A stretch of 8,096 nt of DNA, taken from positions 1 through 8,096 of the forward strand of contig NZ_JBGYBX010000001.1 in NCBI RefSeq assembly GCF_041817755.1, written 5' to 3'. The notes below the pieces were generated by a model. It worked only from the letters and a program-made list of their open reading frames with translations. It was not told where the DNA came from and ran no database searches. The stretch is from Glaesserella sp041817755 (GTDB taxonomy: Bacteria; Pseudomonadota; Gammaproteobacteria; Enterobacterales; Pasteurellaceae). Of the stretch, positions 5,802 through 8,096 are shown piece by piece (the stretch's first letter is position 1; each line of letters starts with the position of its first letter). A program made the translations under genes and the position numbers.

Positions 5802-6935
5802 TTATTTGTATGGGTATAAGGTTACACCTTGTACAACACGGTTGACTTCGCCTGTCGGACAAGGGTTATCGGTGGTATAGCCGAGATAAAGCGAACTATA
5901 AAACGAGTAAAGTTGCCCAATCACTAAGAACGGGAAGATTCGTGCCGCATCGTCTAATTTGTAAATTTCAGCTCGGATCGGACCGCTTGTATCGCCTAGC
6001 AACACGACTTCTTTCGCTTTCTTATCGCGGATTAATTCTTGATACAGATCACGATCATACTGCGCGGTATAAGGCTGCTGAGATAAGAAGATAAAAATTA
6101 GGGTTTCATCTTGAACAAGGGATTTAGGCCCGTGGCGAAAGCCCATGGAAGATTCAAAGAATCCTAAACGTTCACCGGCGGTTAACTCTAACAGTTTAAG
6201 TGCGGTTTCACGTGCAAGTCCTTGGAAATGCCCACTGCCTAAATAGACGATCCGTTTTAACGGAAGATGGGCTAAACGTTGGATTTCAATTAAATCTTGC
6301 GTTAAAAGTTGTTCCGTTACCGAAACAAAACTGTCTACCCATTCATCGTTAAACGCTTCAGGAGCAAGTGATAACAAGGCGGCAAGCATCATATTGCTGG
6401 CACTAGACGTCATGGCAAAGCCTTTGTCATGCGTCGAATCCGGTAAGGCTAATGCGCAAGCGGTCGGATTTTTCGAACATTTTGCAAATAACGCACCGTT
6501 GATATTGTTAGTGATCGCAAGATGATAGGCTTCGTTGACAATATCATTGACACGTTCTACCGCACCGATACTTTCAGGGCTGTTGCCCGAACGGGCGAAA
6601 GAGACTAATAAGGTCGGTTTGTCTGCAAACAGATATTGGTAAGGATTGGAGACTAAATCGGTGCTGGCGATGGATTCGATGACACAACCTAATTTCTCAC
6701 TTAATACCGGGGCGACAACATCACCGATAAACGCCGATGTCCCTGCTCCCGTAAAGATAATACGTAACTCCCCCTGTTTGGCACGCGCCACTAACGGGCG
6801 AACAAAAGAAACCGCATCACTGTTTTTAACGATAGCGCGCGTTTCCACCCACGTTTCCGGTTGTTGGGCAATTTCTTTCGCTGTCCAAAACGCGCTTTGT
6901 TTTTCTAATGTTTGGTTAGCAATATTTAGGATCAT
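5802..6935 (-). CDS. agaS: Galactosamine-6-phosphate deaminase/isomerase AgaS (SIS family)
   Basis: This 377-residue protein has two SIS (sugar isomerase) domains. The first carries FTGAGTSAFIGDVVAP (61-76) and LVSFARSGNSPESIGAV (110-126). The second carries IVYLGSGHFQGLARETALKL (229-248), LTAGERLGFFESSMGFRHGP (251-270) and LGYTTDNPCPTGEVNRVV. The N-terminal FWTAKEIAQQPETW matches the start of AgaS proteins. AgaS converts D-galactosamine 6-phosphate to tagatose 6-phosphate and ammonia, which links the amino-sugar PTS to the tagatose route ending in LacD. GAGGGA lies seven bases before the ATG. The gene begins 51 bp after the agaR stop and carries an Apl-type uptake sequence. The family is certain; the substrate rests on AgaS similarity and context. 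Confidence 0.9.
   Translation of the reverse strand: MILNIANQTLEKQSAFWTAKEIAQQPETWVETRAIVKNSDAVSFVRPLVARAKQGELRIIFTGAGTSAFIGDVVAPVLSEKLGCVIESIASTDLVSNPYQYLFADKPTLLVSFARSGNSPESIGAVERVNDIVNEAYHLAITNNINGALFAKCSKNPTACALALPDSTHDKGFAMTSSASNMMLAALLSLAPEAFNDEWVDSFVSVTEQLLTQDLIEIQRLAHLPLKRIVYLGSGHFQGLARETALKLLELTAGERLGFFESSMGFRHGPKSLVQDETLIFIFLSQQPYTAQYDRDLYQELIRDKKAKEVVLLGDTSGPIRAEIYKLDDAARIFPFLVIGQLYSFYSSLYLGYTTDNPCPTGEVNRVVQGVTLYPYK
5981..5990 (-). other. Apl-type DNA uptake signal, perfect 10-mer
   Basis: The plus strand reads GACCGCTTGT, the complement of ACAAGCGGTC, the uptake signal of the Actinobacillus pleuropneumoniae/Mannheimia branch of Pasteurellaceae. It lies inside agaS. A variant, GCAAGCGGTC, lies on the plus strand at 6456-6465. 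Weaker CAAGCGGT matches are at 2336-2345 and 3882-3890. These help assign the host family and suggest the region has been exposed to uptake-driven recombination for some time. Confidence 0.7.
6198..6206 (+). other. Hin-type uptake 9-mer (AAGTGCGGT)
   Basis: The sequence is AAGTGCGGT followed by TTC, an exact match to the Haemophilus influenzae-type uptake core. It lies within agaS, about 210 bp from a perfect Apl-type 10-mer. A single 9-mer can occur by chance in 8 kb, so its meaning is uncertain. Confidence 0.4.
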
Positions 6936-6949
6936 TGCGCTTCCCTCAC

Positions 6950-6967
6950 AAATAAATGAATTTATTT
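6950..6967. repeat. 18-bp AT-only palindrome between agaR and agaS
   Basis: AAATAAAT and ATTTATTT form perfect 8-bp arms around GA, within the 51-bp gap between agaR and agaS and ending about 15 bp before the agaS start. The AT-only stem would be weak in RNA and lacks a T run. It could be a protein-binding site, a minor mRNA structure or simply low-complexity spacer. No convincing -10/-35 pair was found here, so agaS is most simply co-transcribed with agaR. Confidence 0.4.
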
Positions 6968-6986
6968 ATCAGGAAAGAGAACGGTA

Positions 6987-7748
6987 TTACGCAATTAACA
7001 CTTGTACACCCATATTTTCAAGATATTCTCGATAACTGAGCGGAATGTTATTATCCGTTACCAGCACATCGATTTGATTTGCCGGGCAGATCACAAAATT
7101 ACTGTATTGACCGAATTTGCTCGAATCGGTAACGACAATGACCTGATCCGCCGCATTACACATCAAACGGTTTAACTGAGCTTCCTGCTCATTAAAAGTC
7201 GTCACGCCTTTGTGTAAGTCAAAACCATCAACGCCTAAAAACACTTTGTCAAAGCGATAATGTTGTAAATTATTATCTGCCATTACCCCTGAAAACGACA
7301 TGGCATTTTTCCGTAAAACACCGCCGGTCATTCTGACTTCCACATTCGGACAAGCGACCAATGCCATAGCGACATCCAGCCCGTTTGTCAACACTGTCAA
7401 ATTCAGATCACCAACATGACTTACGATTGCTTTCGTTGTTGTCCCTGAGTCTAAAATGACTCGCTCTCCGTCTTTCAGTAAAGAAGCGGCAAGCTTGCCG
7501 ATTTGTTGCTTGAGTTCGGGATAATTATTGCGTTTATCTGCGATAGAAAGTTCTGCAATTAAGCGAGAATTTAACACGGCAAAACCATGGGAACGCGTGA
7601 CATAACCTTGTTCTTCCAATATATTGAGGTCAGAACGGATGGTGACCGTTGAAACACCAAAATGTTGAGATAATGCCTCGACCCGATGACTACCGGTTTT
7701 TTGCAATAACGCTAAAATGTCAGAACGTCTTTCTACGCTGCTTTTCAT
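6987..7748 (-). CDS. agaR: DeoR-family repressor of amino-sugar catabolism, AgaR-like
   Basis: The 253-residue protein has an N-terminal winged helix-turn-helix (about residues 5-58) with HRVEALSQHFGVSTVTIRSD (21-40) as the recognition part. The C-terminal DeoRC effector domain carries VILDSGTTTKAI (97-108), VLTNGLDVAMAL, VRMTGGVLRKN and FDKVFLGVDGFDLHKGVTTF, then IVVTDSSKFG. This domain normally binds a phosphorylated sugar, which releases the repressor from DNA. The GVDxxDLxxGVxTxNExEAxLNRxMC stretch is very like E. coli AgaR. I choose the ATG at 7748, which has AGGAGA five bases upstream. An in-frame extension to 7778 (MVVVLMLGEK) has no ribosome binding site. It leads the operon and sits next to its own likely operators, so autoregulation is expected. 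Confidence 0.9.
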   Translation of the reverse strand: MKSSVERRSDILALLQKTGSHRVEALSQHFGVSTVTIRSDLNILEEQGYVTRSHGFAVLNSRLIAELSIADKRNNYPELKQQIGKLAASLLKDGERVILDSGTTTKAIVSHVGDLNLTVLTNGLDVAMALVACPNVEVRMTGGVLRKNAMSFSGVMADNNLQHYRFDKVFLGVDGFDLHKGVTTFNEQEAQLNRLMCNAADQVIVVTDSSKFGQYSNFVICPANQIDVLVTDNNIPLSYREYLENMGVQVLIA

Positions 7749-7790
7749 TTTCTCTCCTAACATCAAAACAACCACCACATACTACGATTG

Positions 7791-7804
7791 CTTTCGAAAC
7801 AAAT
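7791..7804 (-). promoter_or_regulatory. Second AgaR-like operator candidate near the transcription start
   Basis: On the minus strand this reads ATTTGTTTCGAAAG. It shares the TTT-CG-AA core of the upstream repeats and the TTTCRTTT-like character of known AgaR sites. It would lie over or just past the predicted start of transcription, where a bound repressor could cooperate with the upstream array. The assignment rests on similarity alone. Confidence 0.4.
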
Positions 7805-7830
7805 AGTAATACGGCTAAAAACAAAAACAA
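7803..7830 (-). promoter_or_regulatory. Putative agaR operon promoter (weak sigma-70 elements)
   Basis: TACTAT at 7808-7803 is a possible -10 box (4 of 6 consensus bases). TTGTTT at 7830-7825, with 16 bp between, is a possible -35 (TTG conserved). This would place the start near 7796, with the CRP site centred about 60 bp upstream, the spacing used by class I CRP-dependent promoters. The weak boxes fit an activator-dependent promoter. The -35 region overlaps the phased operator repeats. The neighbouring TATTAC (7811-7806) is an equal alternative -10. Confidence 0.4.
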
Positions 7831-7847
7831 TCGAAAACATTCGAAAA
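7817..7847 (-). promoter_or_regulatory. Three 10-bp-phased repeats, probable AgaR operator array
   Basis: Read on the minus strand from 7847 there are three consecutive decamers: TTTTCGAATG, TTTTCGATTG and TTTTTGTTTT. Repeats with exactly one helical turn of spacing put the same bases on one face of DNA. E. coli AgaR sites are likewise T-rich with TTTCRTTT units in tandem, and the adjacent gene encodes an AgaR-like protein. The array lies between the CRP site and the putative -10, in a good position to block transcription. The repeats are seen directly; the protein assignment is inference. Confidence 0.55.
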
Positions 7848-7866
7848 TGAGATAAAGATCACATAA
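7845..7866 (-). promoter_or_regulatory. CRP-cAMP binding site upstream of agaR
   Basis: The minus-strand core (7863-7848) is TGTGATCTTTATCTCA. This is a perfect TGTGA, six bases, then TCTCA (4 of 5 for TCACA), flanked by A/T-rich ends. Over the 22-bp E. coli consensus I count 17 matches. It is the canonical rather than the competence-type (TGCGA) form used in Pasteurellaceae. It lies about 100 bp before the agaR start and next to the operator repeats, which predicts glucose-type catabolite control of the operon. Confidence 0.7.
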
Positions 7867-7893
7867 ATTTACAAAAAACCTTAAAAAAGAAAA

Positions 7894-7916
7894 AAGGCAC
7901 TTCTAAAAAGTGCCTT
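7894..7916 (-). terminator. Intrinsic terminator for transcripts entering from the right
   Basis: AAGGCACTT and AAGTGCCTT form a perfect 9-bp stem with a 5-base loop. On the minus strand the stem is followed by TTTTCTTTTTT, a good U tract. It would stop minus-strand transcription coming from the IS110-type element or a gene beyond it, and so insulate the agaR promoter. On the plus strand no T run follows, so it acts in one direction. It may be the original terminator of a neighbouring gene, now next to the IS. Confidence 0.8.
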
Positions 7917-7994
7917 AGACTAACATCAACAGGAATCAAATAACGTTGTTTTAATTGTAGCAACTGTGTTCACACATAAAAAAGTTATTCAATT
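7917..7994 (-). ncRNA. Possible guide-RNA region downstream of the IS110/IS1111 transposase
   Basis: This 78-bp gap contains no ORF of note but does have ordered inverted repeats. On the minus strand an outer pair, AATAAC (7989-7984) and GTTATT (7944-7939), encloses two small hairpins: TGTG-TGAA-CACA (7976-7965) and GTTG...CAAC (7964-7961 with 7948-7945). IS1111-group members of the IS110 family encode a short guide RNA just downstream of the transposase. The position would therefore fit. The stems are short and AT-rich and were found by eye, so chance is a real alternative. Confidence 0.25.
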
Positions 7995-8096
7995 TTAACC
8001 CACAGCTTCTGTGGATAAGTAGCGTGTAGCGTCCCATTTTTCATTGCGTTTAACCAACGCATTCATAATGGTTAGCAGTTTACGCATACACGCCAT
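7995..8096 (-). CDS. IS110/IS1111-family transposase, C-terminal 33 residues
   Basis: The frame is open from the window edge to TAA at 7997-7995. The peptide starts MACMRKLLTIMNALVKRNEK and ends WDATRYLSTEAVG. The ACMRKLLxIxNAxxK motif is the conserved C-terminal helix of IS110-family recombinases (RuvC-like DEDD plus serine-Tnp domains), and CMRKLL is most familiar from the IS1111 group. The ATG at the edge is internal; the true start lies outside. Whether the element is complete cannot be told here. Confidence 0.72.
   Translation of the reverse strand: MACMRKLLTIMNALVKRNEKWDATRYLSTEAVG

Noticed and set aside
6646..7035. 129-residue plus-strand reading frame opposite agaS and the end of agaR
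   Set aside because: It runs antisense through two well-supported genes, has no recognisable domain or ribosome binding site, and is explained by the codon bias of agaS.
7749..7778. Ten-residue N-terminal extension of AgaR
   Set aside because: No ribosome binding site precedes it, while the ATG at 7748 has AGGAGA at good spacing and matches the usual start of DeoR-family proteins.
7817..7847. Phased decamers as a CRISPR-like or tandem repeat array
   Set aside because: The units are only 10 bp with no spacers, there are no cas genes, and the promoter position fits operators better.
8000..8014. CCACAG-CTT-CTGTGG hairpin at the end of the IS110-type transposase gene
   Set aside because: It lies within codons, has only a 6-bp stem, and no T tract follows, so it is not a convincing terminator.

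Overview
The window looks like a Pasteurellaceae chromosome, from the Actinobacillus/Mannheimia-like branch. Three things point there: a perfect 10-mer of the Apl-type DNA uptake signal (5981-5990, minus strand) plus close variants, proteobacterial AgaR/AgaS proteins, and a near-consensus CRP site. Every complete gene lies on the minus strand, so the operon reads from right to left.

Layout in transcription order. At the right edge (7995-8096) is the C-terminal end of an IS110/IS1111-type transposase. It is followed by about 80 bp of possibly structured non-coding DNA and a strong minus-strand terminator (7894-7916). Next is a control region with a CRP site, a row of three 10-bp-phased T-rich repeats resembling AgaR-type operators, and a weak promoter. 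The genes then run agaR (DeoR-family repressor), agaS (galactosamine-6-phosphate deaminase/isomerase), PTS IIB, IIC and IID (mannose family), a 61-bp foldback repeat, a GH35 beta-galactosidase without signal peptide, a small hairpin, PTS IIA, and lacD (class I tagatose-1,6-bisphosphate aldolase). Sixteen bases after the lacD stop the sequence enters the end of an IS3/IS150-like element, whose first ORF leaves the window at the left edge.

How the genes fit together (inference): the PTS would import and phosphorylate an amino-sugar-containing substrate, the cytoplasmic GH35 enzyme would release a beta-linked galactose from it, AgaS would convert galactosamine-6-phosphate to tagatose-6-phosphate, and LacD would split tagatose-1,6-bisphosphate. 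The gene set resembles Firmicute clusters (pneumococcal bgaC-PTS-agaS and the Lactobacillus casei gnb cluster for galacto-N-biose/lacto-N-biose) more than the E. coli aga cluster, but it is run by a proteobacterial-type AgaR and CRP. A deacetylase and a tagatose-6-phosphate kinase are not in the window. The leading hypothesis is a host-glycan (core-1 mucin disaccharide) utilisation operon, bracketed by two IS elements. No gene-free stretch exceeds 300 bp; the longest are 3388-3597 and 7749-7994, both described below.
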